Part shown: in pieces, positions 8,546 through 17,179 of the stretch | How the letters are laid out: every line of letters begins with the position of its first letter | How positions within the stretch are numbered: position 1 is the first letter of the stretch | Assembly (NCBI RefSeq): GCF_002920635.1 | Contig: NZ_PQSR01000018.1 | Span: 1-64,000 of the forward strand | DNA length: 64,000 bases | Source of the DNA: Streptomyces sp. Ru72 | GTDB taxonomy: Bacteria; Actinomycetota; Actinomycetes; Streptomycetales; Streptomycetaceae | Direction: 5' to 3' | Notes under the pieces: generated by a model | The model's database searches: none | What the model was told of the DNA's origin: nothing | Seen by the model: only the letters and a program-made list of their open reading frames with translations | Program-made: the position numbers and the translations under genes

Positions 8546-9532
8546 ATGTCAGAAAGGTCGCTGCGCCTGGCGGGTACGGCGGCGGTGACCATGTGGGCCC
8601 TGCTCGCCGCCGCGCCGGCGATCGCCGTCCCGGACCCCACCCCCACCACCACGGCCCCACCGGACCCCGTCCCCGGCCCCACCGCCCCACCGGAGACCCG
8701 GCCGAGCACGACGCCCCGACCGGACCCGACCCCCAACCCCGAGGCCCAGCCGGACCCCGTCCCCGGCCCCACCGCCCCACCGGAGACCCGGCCGAGCACG
8801 ACGCCCCGACCGGACCCGGCCCTCGGCACCACGGCCCCACCGGACCCGGCCCCCAGCACCGCCCGACCCGGGACCCACCCCGTCTCCCAGCTCCTGACCG
8901 ACTTTCAGCAGCTCTACCGCGCGGCGGAGCAGGCCACCGACGCCTACAACGCCACCACCGAGAAGCTGAAGCAGCGCCGGGCGGAGGTGGCCCGGCTGGA
9001 CGGGCAACTCGCCAGGACCCGGCTCGAGCTGCAGAGCAGCCGCGTCGAGGCCGGCCGGCTGGCCCGGCAGCAGTACCAGACCGGCACCTACCTCTCCCCG
9101 TACGTGCGCCTGCTGTTCGCCCGCGACCCGCAGCGCGCGCTCGACGAGGGTCATCTGATCGGCCGGCTGACGCAGGAGCGGGCCGCGACCGTGAATCAGC
9201 TGATCCTGGCAGAGAGAAGCGCCGACGCCCTGGCCCGCGCGGCCCGTAAGGCGCTGGACGACCAGCTCACCCTCACCGACCAGCGGCAGAAGGCGCGGGA
9301 CGACGTCGAACGGCGGCTGAAGGACATCGAGAAGCGGCTCGCCTCCCTCACTCCCGAACAGCTGGCCGCCCTGGCCCGGTACGAGCAGGACACGGCCGCG
9401 GCGGCCCAGCAGACGGCCCCGGCCTCCGGTGCGCCCGACGCGAAGCCGACGCCGACGGCCGAGGGCCCGGCGGCATACGGCGCCGTGCGCCCGGAGGCGT
9501 CAGGTCAGGCGCCGGCCACCGACGCCAGGTAG
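8546..9532 (+). CDS. Secreted proline-rich coiled-coil protein
   Basis: A 328-residue exported protein. A signal peptide (LRLAGTAAVTMWALLAAAPAIA, cleavage near residue 27) is followed by about 80 residues rich in Pro/Thr/Asp with an internal duplication. Next is a helical coiled-coil domain (residues about 115-270) like the N-terminal region of Streptomyces NlpC/P60 hydrolases. The expected catalytic domain is absent and the protein ends in a disordered Ala/Pro tail. It may regulate a cell-wall hydrolase or be a truncated paralogue. GGAGG (8534-8538) selects ATG 8546 over the overlapping ATG 8541. The stop lies inside the convergent monooxygenase gene (28-bp overlap). Confidence 0.8.
   Translation: MSERSLRLAGTAAVTMWALLAAAPAIAVPDPTPTTTAPPDPVPGPTAPPETRPSTTPRPDPTPNPEAQPDPVPGPTAPPETRPSTTPRPDPALGTTAPPDPAPSTARPGTHPVSQLLTDFQQLYRAAEQATDAYNATTEKLKQRRAEVARLDGQLARTRLELQSSRVEAGRLARQQYQTGTYLSPYVRLLFARDPQRALDEGHLIGRLTQERAATVNQLILAERSADALARAARKALDDQLTLTDQRQKARDDVERRLKDIEKRLASLTPEQLAALARYEQDTAAAAQQTAPASGAPDAKPTPTAEGPAAYGAVRPEASGQAPATDAR
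8660..8818 (+). repeat. Imperfect tandem duplication, 90-bp period
   Basis: Bases 8660-8728 and 8750-8818 are identical over 69 bp. The duplication encodes two copies of a 23-residue Pro/Thr-rich stretch starting PDPVPGPTAPPETRP, spaced 30 codons apart. It is a recent in-frame expansion of the linker in the secreted coiled-coil protein. Confidence 0.85.
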
Positions 9533-10758
9533 GCCTCGGCCTTCTCCGGCTCGTAGAAGAAGTTCTCGAAGTCCGAGGGGTCGTTGAACCCGTTGGCGAT
9601 CCGGTGCGCCACCGGCGGCATGGCCCCCGCCGCCCCGATCAGGTTCAGCACGTGCTCCGGCGGCACGCCCAGCATCGCGTTCGTCCACTTGGTCACGTGG
9701 CGCGCCGTCTCCCAGTAGCGGTCGAACGTCTGCTGCATCCACGCCTCGTCGAATTCCTTGTCCCCGTGTTCGAGGATCGAGGCCAGATACGCGGCCGCGC
9801 ACTTGGACGCCGAGTTGGAGCCCTGCCCGGTGATCGGGTCGTTCGCCACGACCACGTCGGCGACGCCGAGCACCAGCCCGCCACCGGGCAGCCGCCCGAT
9901 CGGCTTGCGCACGGTGGGCGCGTACCGCCCGGCCAGCGTGCCGCCGGCGTCGGTCAGCTCCACCTTGGTGGCCCGCGCATACTCCCAGGGAATGAACTTC
10001 TCCATGAGTTCCAGGGTCAGGGAGAGGTGCTCGCCGGGGTCCTTGACGCCCTTGAAGACGTCGAGCGGGCCGCCGGGTATGCCCTCCCAGAACAGGATGT
10101 CCGCGCGGCCGGAGGTGGTGAGCGTCGGCATGACGAACAGCTCGCCGACGCCGGGGACCAGGTTGCAGCGGACCGCGTCGAAGTCCGGGTGCTCGGGGCG
10201 CGGCCCGAGGCCGTGGACGTACGACACGGCGAGCGCGCGCTGCGGCTCGCTGTACGGGGAGCGCTCCGGGTCCCGGGCGAACATCGACACCAGCTCGCCC
10301 TTGCCGGCCGACACGAGCACCAGGTCGTAGGTGCGGGAGAAGTAGTCGAGGTCGGAGACCGCCGCGCCGTGGATGACGAGCTGGCCGCCGCGCTGCGCGA
10401 ACGTCTCCATCCAGCCTGCCATCTTCAGCCGCTGGTCGACCGACTGCGCGTACCCGTCGAGCTCGGCCACCCAGTCGATCGCGCGCTGCGACGGGCCCGG
10501 GTCGAACGAGCCGGGAGCGGCGACGGACACGCCGAGTCCTTCGATCTTCGGGGCCTGGGACTCCCAGAAGTTCAGCTTCAGGTCGCGCTCGTGCTGCAGC
10601 GCCGTGTCGAACATGCACTGCGTCGACATGACCCGGCCGGTACGGATCTCGTCCGCGGCCCGGTTGGACATCAGGGTGACCTCGTACCCGTGCGACTGGA
10701 GGCCGAGGGCGAGCTGGAGTCCGGACTGGCCGGCTCCGACGACGAGTATCTTCCGCAT
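9505..10758 (-). CDS. Styrene/indole monooxygenase-like FAD-dependent oxygenase
   Basis: A 417-residue flavoprotein with an N-terminal Rossmann motif (VVGAGQSGLQLALGL, residues 5-19) and a StyA-like pattern: RTGRVMSTQCMFDTALQHE and a late FAD motif GLVLGVADVVVANDPITGQGSNSASK. Styrene monooxygenases are two-component enzymes that need a separate flavin reductase; none is visible here. It lies 23 bp downstream of the conservon GTPase on the same strand, with AGGAG about 10 nt upstream of its start, so it is probably the last gene of the conservon operon. Conservons often end in an oxidative enzyme such as a P450. The substrate is unknown. Confidence 0.88.
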   Translation of the reverse strand: MRKILVVGAGQSGLQLALGLQSHGYEVTLMSNRAADEIRTGRVMSTQCMFDTALQHERDLKLNFWESQAPKIEGLGVSVAAPGSFDPGPSQRAIDWVAELDGYAQSVDQRLKMAGWMETFAQRGGQLVIHGAAVSDLDYFSRTYDLVLVSAGKGELVSMFARDPERSPYSEPQRALAVSYVHGLGPRPEHPDFDAVRCNLVPGVGELFVMPTLTTSGRADILFWEGIPGGPLDVFKGVKDPGEHLSLTLELMEKFIPWEYARATKVELTDAGGTLAGRYAPTVRKPIGRLPGGGLVLGVADVVVANDPITGQGSNSASKCAAAYLASILEHGDKEFDEAWMQQTFDRYWETARHVTKWTNAMLGVPPEHVLNLIGAAGAMPPVAHRIANGFNDPSDFENFFYEPEKAEAYLASVAGA

Positions 10759-10781
10759 GCGGGTGGTGCTCCTACTCACGA

Positions 10782-11420
10782 CTACTCGGGGGTGACGTCC
10801 AGCGCGTGGCCCACCAGGGCCAGAAGGGTCTCGATCACCGAGATCCGGCGGCGCGCGTCCATGATCATGACAGGTATGTGTGCGGGAATCGTGAGGGCCT
10901 CGCGCACATCCTCCGGTTCGAACCGCTCGCTGCCGTCGAAGTGGTTGACGGCGACCATGTACGGCAGGCCGCTGCTCTCGAAGTAGTCGAGCGCCGGGAA
11001 GCAGTCCGCGAGCCGGCGGGTGTCGGCCATGACGACCGCTCCGATCGCGCCCCGCACCAGGTCGTCCCACATGAACCAGAACCGCTGCTGGCCCGGCGTG
11101 CCGAAGAGGTAGAGCACCAGGTCGTCGTCGAGCGTGATGCGGCCGAAGTCCATGGCCACGGTGGTGGTGAGCTTGTCCGGGGTGCCCGTGAGGTCGTCGG
11201 TCTCCTCGCTGGCCTCGGTCATCAGCGCCTCGGTCTGCAGGGGCGTGATCTCCGAGACGGCGCTCACCAGGGTGGTCTTGCCGACGCCGAAGCCGCCCGC
11301 CACCACGATCTTCGTGGCTATCGGGGCACGCGTACGGTCCGTCTGCCAGGCCTTCAGTTCCTCGTCGGGCTCGACGAGTCGGTCGACGCCCGGGGCGGCG
11401 TCAGAGACGACGGAGTCCAC
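10782..11420 (-). CDS. cvnD: Conservon small GTPase-like protein (CvnD)
   Basis: A 212-residue MglA/Arf-like nucleotide-binding protein. The P-loop is GGFGVGKTT (residues about 42-50), the G3-like motif is FGTPGQQRFWFMWDDL, and the base-recognition motif is VNHFD in place of NKXD. In conservons CvnD works with the roadblock protein CvnB and the kinase-like CvnA as a membrane-associated, GPCR-like signalling set. The GTG start overlaps the end of cvnC by 20 bp. Confidence 0.93.
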   Translation of the reverse strand: MDSVVSDAAPGVDRLVEPDEELKAWQTDRTRAPIATKIVVAGGFGVGKTTLVSAVSEITPLQTEALMTEASEETDDLTGTPDKLTTTVAMDFGRITLDDDLVLYLFGTPGQQRFWFMWDDLVRGAIGAVVMADTRRLADCFPALDYFESSGLPYMVAVNHFDGSERFEPEDVREALTIPAHIPVMIMDARRRISVIETLLALVGHALDVTPE

Positions 11421-11805
11421 TCAGCACCCTTTCCAGCAGAGCGCGGTCCGGCTGTCCCGTGCCGTGACCGGTTCCGTACACACGGATCTTTCCCTGGTCC
11501 GCGAGGTCGCTCAGGAGGACGCGGACCACCCCGAGCGGCATCTTCAGCAGTGCCGCGATCTCCGCCACCGTGCGCATACGGCGGCACAGCTCGACGATGG
11601 CCCGCATCTCCGGCATCACGCGGGTGGACAGTGAACCATTCGTCAGTTCCCGCCGCTCCTCGGGGGCCTCCAGAGCGGCGACGAAGGTCTCGACGAGCAG
11701 GACGTGGCCGAAGCGGGTACGGCCCCCGGTGAGGGAGTAGGGGCGCACGCGGGCGGGTTTGCGCTCGCCGCCGCGGACGGGAAGTTTCTTCTGTGTGCCG
11801 CTCAT
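11401..11805 (-). CDS. cvnC: Conservon DUF742 protein (CvnC)
   Basis: A 134-residue DUF742 protein with a basic N-terminus (RVRPYSLTGGRT) and a winged-helix-like core (RTVAEIAALLKMPLGVVRVLLSDLADQG). The family occurs almost only in conservons, where it may act as a DNA-binding or adaptor subunit. Its ATG overlaps the cvnB stop (ATGA) and its own 3' end overlaps cvnD, so it sits in a tightly coupled operon. Confidence 0.93.
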   Translation of the reverse strand: MSGTQKKLPVRGGERKPARVRPYSLTGGRTRFGHVLLVETFVAALEAPEERRELTNGSLSTRVMPEMRAIVELCRRMRTVAEIAALLKMPLGVVRVLLSDLADQGKIRVYGTGHGTGQPDRALLERVLSGLRRL

Positions 11806-12341
11806 CGGGCGCTCCCTGCCGACTCGGCCTCGAGGGACCTGCGCAGCTCGCTGCGGAGCTCGGGCGTCAGGACGTGTCCGGCGCGGCCGACGAAGAGCGC
11901 CATGTGGTACGCCACCACGCTCATGTCGCAGTCCGCGGAGCCGTGCACGCCGAGCAGCGAGCCGTCGCTGATGGACATGACGAACAGGCTGCCCTCGTCC
12001 ATGGCGACCATCGTGTGCTTGACCTTGCCTGCGTCCATCAGCTTGGCGGCGCCGATGGTGAGGCTGCCGATGCCGGAGACGATGGTGGCGAGGTCGGCGG
12101 CGGACCCCTTGGGCCCGCTGGGCCTCCCGTCGCGGCCGGCGCGGGCTTCCGCCGTGGGGGTCCCGCCGCGCGAGCTCGTTCGAGCGTGGGGGAGGCCGGG
12201 GTCGGACGAGAGCAGGAGCAGGCCGTCGGAGGAGACCACCGCGACCGACAGGATGCCGGGCACCTCCTCCATCAGGTTGGTCAGCAGCCAGTGCAGGTTG
12301 CGGGCTTCACTGCTCAGTCCGAAGGTACTGGACGCGGTCAA
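11802..12341 (-). CDS. cvnB: Conservon roadblock/LC7 protein (CvnB) with repeat-derived insert
   Basis: A 179-residue roadblock/LC7 protein, probably the GTPase-activating partner of CvnD. The family core is clear on both sides: VAVVSSDGLLLLSSDP at residues 33-48 and GPKGSAADLATIVSGIGSLT at about 76-95, then KHTMVAMDEGSLFVMSISDGSLLGVHGS in pattern. Residues about 49-75 (GLPHARTSSRGGTPTAEAR and onwards) are not typical of the family. They correspond to a Streptomyces intergenic repeat read in frame (12144-12197). The TTG start overlaps the cvnA stop (TTGA) and is supported by GAGGAGG 7 nt upstream. Confidence 0.92.
   Translation of the reverse strand: MTASSTFGLSSEARNLHWLLTNLMEEVPGILSVAVVSSDGLLLLSSDPGLPHARTSSRGGTPTAEARAGRDGRPSGPKGSAADLATIVSGIGSLTIGAAKLMDAGKVKHTMVAMDEGSLFVMSISDGSLLGVHGSADCDMSVVAYHMALFVGRAGHVLTPELRSELRRSLEAESAGSAR
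12144..12199. repeat. Streptomyces palindromic repeat inserted inside cvnB
   Basis: The sequence GTGGGGGTCCC ... GAGCTCGTTCGAGCGTGGGG follows a widespread Streptomyces intergenic repeat pattern (CTCCCCCACGCTCGAACGAGCTC read on the minus strand). It lies in frame in the cvnB coding sequence and encodes LPHARTSSRGGTPT. The same family appears between genes at about 32319-32415. Confidence 0.6.
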
Positions 12342-15265
12342 CTGCTTGCCTCCTCGACTGTGCCCCCCGATGATTCAACGTCCTGTGCGGTGCCGGGTGT
12401 CGCGTGCTGCGGTGGGGCCGTGGGCCGGTGCCCGGGTGCCTTGGTCTCCCCCGTCCGCTCGGCGATCTCCGCCTCGACGTGGCGGAAGCCCTCCTTGGCT
12501 CCCCGGTGGAACCCGCCGAGCCTGCGGCGCAGCGCCTCGGCGTCCACACCGCCGGGGCGCGGACGCGGGGCCGGAGCGGGCGCGGAGATCCTGGGGGTGC
12601 GCTTGGGGAGCCCCTTGGCGGTGAGCCGGGGGGTCTCGGGCTCCTGAGGCGCCTCGGGCTCCTGGGGTGCCTTCGACGCGGGCGGCTCCGACGCGGGTGC
12701 CTGCGCGGCGGGCTGCGGCTCGCCCTCGTCCAGGGTGCGTTCGTGGCTCTCCGGGCCGATGGCGTAGGGGTCGGCCGCCGCCTGGGCGGGGATGCCGGCG
12801 GCCGGGGCGGGTTCCTCCGCCCGGGGCGACGGCTCCACGCGGGGCGACGGAAGGAACAGCTCCATCGTGGTCTCGGGACCGAACTCGGGCTCGGCGGCGG
12901 GCTCCGGGGTGGCGGGCTCGCGTACGGACTCGGCTCGCGGCACGCCCCAGTCGTCCCCTACGGATTCCTCACCCCGGGCGGGCTCCTGCCGCTGCTCGCT
13001 CCCCTCCCGCTCCCGTACGGCCTCCTCCGCCGCCGCGATCAGGGGGTCCTCGTCGCCCCCGGGCCTCCCCGGCGCGAGCCGCGCACGACCGCTGAGGACG
13101 TTGGAGTTGACCTCCGCGTCCGCGCCGGGCAGCGAGAACGAAGCCGCACCCGCGGCCATCGGGGCCCCGGCGGGCACGGCCGCGGCCGGCGCCTCGGCGA
13201 GCAGCGGCTTCGGCAGGACCACGACGGCCGCGACGCCGCCCTGTTTCTGCTCCCGCAACTGCACCCGCACCCCGTGCCGGTGGGCGAGGCGGGCGACCAC
13301 GTACAGGCCGAGGCCGAGGCCCTCGCCACTCTCCTGGTCGTAGGCGTCCTCCGGGTCGAAGTCGGCGAGCCGGGCGTTGAGCCGGCTCATCCGCTCGGCG
13401 GCCATGCCGATGCCCTCGTCCTGCACGGAGAGCATCACCTCGCCGCTCTCCAGGAGCCAGCCGGAGATCTCGACGGGGACGTCGGGCGGCGAGAAGGAGG
13501 TGGCGTTCTCCAGGAGTTCGGCCACCAGGTGCGACAGGTCGTCGGCGGCGAACCCGGCGACGTGCGCGTGCGGGGGGAGTGCGGCGATACGGACGCGCTC
13601 GTAGCGCTCGATCTCGCTGACCGCGGCGCGCACCACGTCGACGAGCGGCACCGGCCCGGCGTGCTGCTGGACGTGCTCGGCGCCGGCCAGGACGAGGAGG
13701 TTCTCGCTGTGGCGCCGCATGACCGTGGCGAAGTGGTCGAGCTTGAACAGTGTGGACAGCCGCTCCGGGTCCTGCTCCCGCTCCTCCAGGCCCTCGATGA
13801 CGGTCAGCTGGCGCTCGACCAGGCCGAGGGTGCGCAGGGCGAGGTTGACGAACGTGGAGTGGATGCTGTGCCGGACCTGCTGCAGATGGGCGGCGGCCTG
13901 GGCCAGTTCGGCGCGCAGCCTCTCGCGCTCGTCGGCCATGGTCTGCCGCTGGCCGACGAGGTGCTTGCGGTCGGCCTCCAGGGTCGCAAGGCGCTCCTGG
14001 AGGGCGGCGGCGTGCGCGTGCAGGGCGTTGACGGAGCGGACGACCTGCGCGAACTCGTCGTTGCGGCCGGTGAACTTCACCGGTTCCTCGCCGGCCGGGT
14101 CGGCGGCCACGCGCGCGGTGCCGAGGCGGAGCACGGCGAGCGGGCGGGTGAGGCTGCGGGCCATGGCCATGGCGATGCCGACGGCGACCAGCAGGATGGC
14201 GCCGAGGACGGCGATGCGGATCTCCAGCGCGGTGACGTCGTCGTCGCGCAGCTGGGCGAGGTCCTTGCTGCGGGCCTCGTAGAGGGAGGACTCCACGCCG
14301 CGCATCAGGTCGACGCGGGCGGAGAGCGCGGCGTCGACCTTCTTGGTGCTCAGGTCGAGGTCGCTGTCGGAGAGGGTGGGCTGGTCGGTGAGGGAGGCGA
14401 GGTACTTCTCGGCGGAGGAGACCTCGGGGCCGGTGACCGTGGAGTCGTAGGAGGACTTGGCCGCAACGGGGGCCGTGTCGCGGAAGCCGGCGATCGCCGC
14501 GTCGGAGCGGACGGCGGCCTGCTGGGCGGCGGCGGTGAGCGCGTCACGCTGCTTGGTGTCGGCGTCCGAGGAGGTGCTGGTGGTGGTCGGCAGGCCGGTG
14601 ACCGGGCTGATGACGGTCTGGGTGGTGTGCGGGATGTTCAGGGCCGCGAGGAGCAGTCCGCGGGCGGCGGCGGCCTGCTGCACGGCGGTGTCCAGCTCGG
14701 CGAGGGAGTGGGCGCCGGACCCCGCGCGCGGCGGCATCTGTTCGGCCAGCTGCTCGGCGAGGGCGTGCAGCTCGGTGATGGCGGCGGAGTACGCCTGATG
14801 CGCCTGGAGAGCGGTGCTCTTGCCGGTGAGCGCCGCTCGCCGTACCGCGGCCACGTCGTCGAGGTCCTTGCGCAGGCCGCCGGAGAGGTCCGGGTTGGCG
14901 CGCAGGTCCTCGATCTCCCGGTCGACGCGGGCCTGCTGCTGCTCGGCGGGCGCCTTGGACCCGGGGCGCCCGGCGGCCACGTACGAGGTGACCTCGTCCC
15001 GTTCGTCGGCCAGCGAGTGCGCGAGGACGAGCGCGTCCTGGGTCTGCTCGGCGAGCGTGACCAGGTTCTGGGAGTCGTGCAGCTGCCCGGAGGCGGCGAC
15101 GACGCTCGGCGCCCCGGCCCCGACGACGGCGGCGGCGACCACGGCGACGGCGACGATCAGCCGGTTGCGCACATGGGCGGGGCGGCCCCGGCCCGCGGAC
15201 TCGGACGAGGCCCCCTGCTCGGGGGCCGTCTGCTTGCCTGTGCTCCGAGGCCGCGTCTTCTGCAC
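12338..15265 (-). CDS. cvnA: Conservon sensor kinase-like protein (CvnA)
   Basis: A 975-residue membrane protein. After a basic N-terminus come membrane segment 1 (RLIVAVAVVAAAVVGAGAPSV), a large extracytoplasmic nitrate/sulphonate-sensor-like helical domain, membrane segment 2 (LEIRIAVLGAILLVAVGIAMAM), a HAMP region and a coiled coil. A GHKL ATPase follows with LVAELLENATSFSPP, DEGIGMA and GEGLGLGLYVVARLA. No standard H-box is visible, as usual for conservon kinases. The last 300 residues are Pro/Glu-rich and disordered. GTG 15265 is my choice; GTG 15277 is also possible. Confidence 0.92.
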   Translation of the reverse strand: MQKTRPRSTGKQTAPEQGASSESAGRGRPAHVRNRLIVAVAVVAAAVVGAGAPSVVAASGQLHDSQNLVTLAEQTQDALVLAHSLADERDEVTSYVAAGRPGSKAPAEQQQARVDREIEDLRANPDLSGGLRKDLDDVAAVRRAALTGKSTALQAHQAYSAAITELHALAEQLAEQMPPRAGSGAHSLAELDTAVQQAAAARGLLLAALNIPHTTQTVISPVTGLPTTTSTSSDADTKQRDALTAAAQQAAVRSDAAIAGFRDTAPVAAKSSYDSTVTGPEVSSAEKYLASLTDQPTLSDSDLDLSTKKVDAALSARVDLMRGVESSLYEARSKDLAQLRDDDVTALEIRIAVLGAILLVAVGIAMAMARSLTRPLAVLRLGTARVAADPAGEEPVKFTGRNDEFAQVVRSVNALHAHAAALQERLATLEADRKHLVGQRQTMADERERLRAELAQAAAHLQQVRHSIHSTFVNLALRTLGLVERQLTVIEGLEEREQDPERLSTLFKLDHFATVMRRHSENLLVLAGAEHVQQHAGPVPLVDVVRAAVSEIERYERVRIAALPPHAHVAGFAADDLSHLVAELLENATSFSPPDVPVEISGWLLESGEVMLSVQDEGIGMAAERMSRLNARLADFDPEDAYDQESGEGLGLGLYVVARLAHRHGVRVQLREQKQGGVAAVVVLPKPLLAEAPAAAVPAGAPMAAGAASFSLPGADAEVNSNVLSGRARLAPGRPGGDEDPLIAAAEEAVREREGSEQRQEPARGEESVGDDWGVPRAESVREPATPEPAAEPEFGPETTMELFLPSPRVEPSPRAEEPAPAAGIPAQAAADPYAIGPESHERTLDEGEPQPAAQAPASEPPASKAPQEPEAPQEPETPRLTAKGLPKRTPRISAPAPAPRPRPGGVDAEALRRRLGGFHRGAKEGFRHVEAEIAERTGETKAPGHRPTAPPQHATPGTAQDVESSGGTVEEASS

Positions 15266-15638
15266 CGGTGCTCGCACTTCCTCACTCGTGTACCCATGGG
15301 CCCGGGGTGACGTTCCGTCAACGGGAATGCCGACCCGGTACGACGGCTTCCGACCCTCCCAGTGCCGGTGGGCAGAGGTCCCGCTTCGCCTGACCCGCCA
15401 CCCGAAGGAGTGAACATCGGTGGGGAGTTGGCGGGCAAGTTCCTCTGGCCCGTGCCGAGGCCTTGCGCGGTGGGCCGGTTGGACGTCGGCGGCGCACTTT
15501 GGCAATATTCGCCACCGCGCTTCACCGGAAGCGATTATTCCGTACCAAACCAGGCAGCTGACCTGCGCGCTCGCATCGATTCAGCGACCGTTGACGGCCT
15601 TTCGTGGACCTTGTGAAGGCCTCGTGCAGACTGGCTGG

Positions 15639-16427
15639 ATGCGTATTGAGCTGACGTCCGAACCCGGCGACGCGACTCGCCCCAACGAGGACTTCGCCGC
15701 GCTCGCGCTTCCGGCCTCAGGACAGGGCGGGGCGCTGGTCGTCCTGGACGGGGTGACCCCGCCGGCCGGCGACCACGGCTGTCTGCATTCCGTCCCCTGG
15801 TTCTGCGCGCGCCTGGGCGGCCTGCTGACCGAACTGTCCGTTTCCCGCCGGGATCTGACACTCGCGGAGATCCTGGCGGAGGCCGTTGCGCGCACCGCCG
15901 ACGCCCACTCCGCCACTTGTGAGCTTTCTCACCCGCGGACGCCTCAGGCGACCGTGGTCCTCGCCCGCTGGTCCGATGCCGCGGTGGAGTACCTCGTCCT
16001 GTCGGACTCGGTGCTCCTCGTCGAAGCCCCCGACAGCACGGTCACCGCTCTCCTGGACGACCGCCTCGCCCGCCTCCCGCGCGCGGCGCTGGCCACGGAC
16101 GCGCTGGTGGACGCCACGGTCCGCAACAAAGAGGGCGGCTTCTTCACGGCGGCCGCGGACCCCTCGGTCGCGGCCCGCGCCGTCACCGGGGAGCTGCCGC
16201 GCGGCCGGGTGCAGGCCCTGGTGGCCCTGACGGACGGGGCGACGCGCTGGACGGAGAAGTTCCGCCAGGGCGACTGGACGGATCTGTTCACGGTCGTCCG
16301 CAAGGAGGGCGCGGCGGCGCTGGTGGAGCGCGTACGGGCGCTGGAGAGCGCCGACCGTGAGGAACGTGCGTACCTCGGCCGCAGCAAGACGCACGACGAC
16401 GCGACGGTGGTGTACGTGGAGCCGTAG
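15639..16427 (+). CDS. PP2C-like phosphatase-fold protein
   Basis: A 262-residue protein with weak PP2C architecture. The N-terminal RPNEDF and ALVVLDGVTPP resemble the metal-binding D and DG motifs, a central segment (TVVLARWSDAAVEYLVLSDS) resembles the GDS core, and the C-terminal KTHDDATVVYVEP resembles the DNXT end motif. It could dephosphorylate Ser/Thr residues, but several ligands are atypical. CAGACT (15627-15632) lies 6 nt before the ATG, so it may be leaderless. It is divergent from cvnA. No partner kinase is adjacent. Confidence 0.7.
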   Translation: MRIELTSEPGDATRPNEDFAALALPASGQGGALVVLDGVTPPAGDHGCLHSVPWFCARLGGLLTELSVSRRDLTLAEILAEAVARTADAHSATCELSHPRTPQATVVLARWSDAAVEYLVLSDSVLLVEAPDSTVTALLDDRLARLPRAALATDALVDATVRNKEGGFFTAAADPSVAARAVTGELPRGRVQALVALTDGATRWTEKFRQGDWTDLFTVVRKEGAAALVERVRALESADREERAYLGRSKTHDDATVVYVEP

Positions 16428-16435
16428 GGGTCCTG

Positions 16436-16463
16436 CCCCCATGCGGCTCCCGCTGCGTGGGGC
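16436..16463. terminator. Hairpin between convergent genes
   Basis: CCCCATGCGG and CTGCGTGGGG can pair with two G-T wobbles around a 6-nt loop just after the PP2C-like gene. It lies in the short gap before the convergent MarR gene and may stop transcription from both sides. Confidence 0.4.
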
Positions 16464-16498
16464 CGGCGCCCTCGCTGGGCTCCCACAACCCGGTACGG

Positions 16499-17020
16499 CT
16501 ACTGCTTGTCCATGCCCATGTTCAGCTGGTGCAGCAGCCGCGCCAGTTCCGCCACCTCGCGCGGGTCCCAGTGGGCGAGCTGGCGCACATAGCGGGCGCG
16601 GCGGGCCTCGCGGACGCGGCCGACACGCCGGTGGCCCTCCTCCGTGAGGTGCACCAGCCAGGCACGGCCGTCGGCCGGATCGGGCTCCCGGGCGACCAGA
16701 CCCAGCTCCTCGAGGGCGCGCAGCTGGCGGGACATCGTGGCCTTGCCGACCCCGATGTAGGCGGCCAGTTCAGTGGCGCGCTGGCGGCCGCACTCGTCCA
16801 GCCGTACGAGGAGCCCGTACGCGGCGGACTCCAGGTCCGGGTGGACCTCCCGAGCCATCTGCCCGGCGTTGGCGCGGGCGCGCCGGAGGAACACCGTCAG
16901 CTCGCGCTCCAGCGCCAGGAACTCCTGGTTCGCACCACCGGACCGGTCCGCACCCTCCGCCGACGCGCCCGGGGCCACCGGACGCCGCTCGCCGTTTCCG
17001 TCCTCGTGCACGTCAGTCAC
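16499..17020 (-). CDS. MarR-family transcriptional regulator
   Basis: A 173-residue regulator with a winged helix core: YGLLVRLDECGRQRATELAAYIGVGKATMSRQLRALEELGLV in pattern, then the wing REPDPADGRAWLVHLT. The length and DPADGRA wing are typical of MarR proteins. A charged, probably disordered stretch precedes the domain. GTG 17020 is the preferred start; earlier in-frame starts add low-complexity sequence. The target genes are not evident, and the neighbouring lon gene has its own HspR-type signal. Confidence 0.9.
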   Translation of the reverse strand: MTDVHEDGNGERRPVAPGASAEGADRSGGANQEFLALERELTVFLRRARANAGQMAREVHPDLESAAYGLLVRLDECGRQRATELAAYIGVGKATMSRQLRALEELGLVAREPDPADGRAWLVHLTEEGHRRVGRVREARRARYVRQLAHWDPREVAELARLLHQLNMGMDKQ

Positions 17021-17179
17021 CTGATCCGGTATCCCGTTCCTCGAAGTTTCCGCCAAAGGTCGCCGTCGCCGCAGCTCCGCCAGTATTTCGCAGGCGTAGA
17101 CCAACGGCAGCACCGGTCCATGGCGAAGGCCCGGGCCTCCCTCACGAAACCCGGGCCTTCCCTCATCCGGCAGCGTCCG

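Noticed and set aside
12404..15310. 968-codon open frame antisense to cvnA
   Set aside because: It is a shadow of the conservon kinase gene, Gly/Val/Arg rich, with no start signal.
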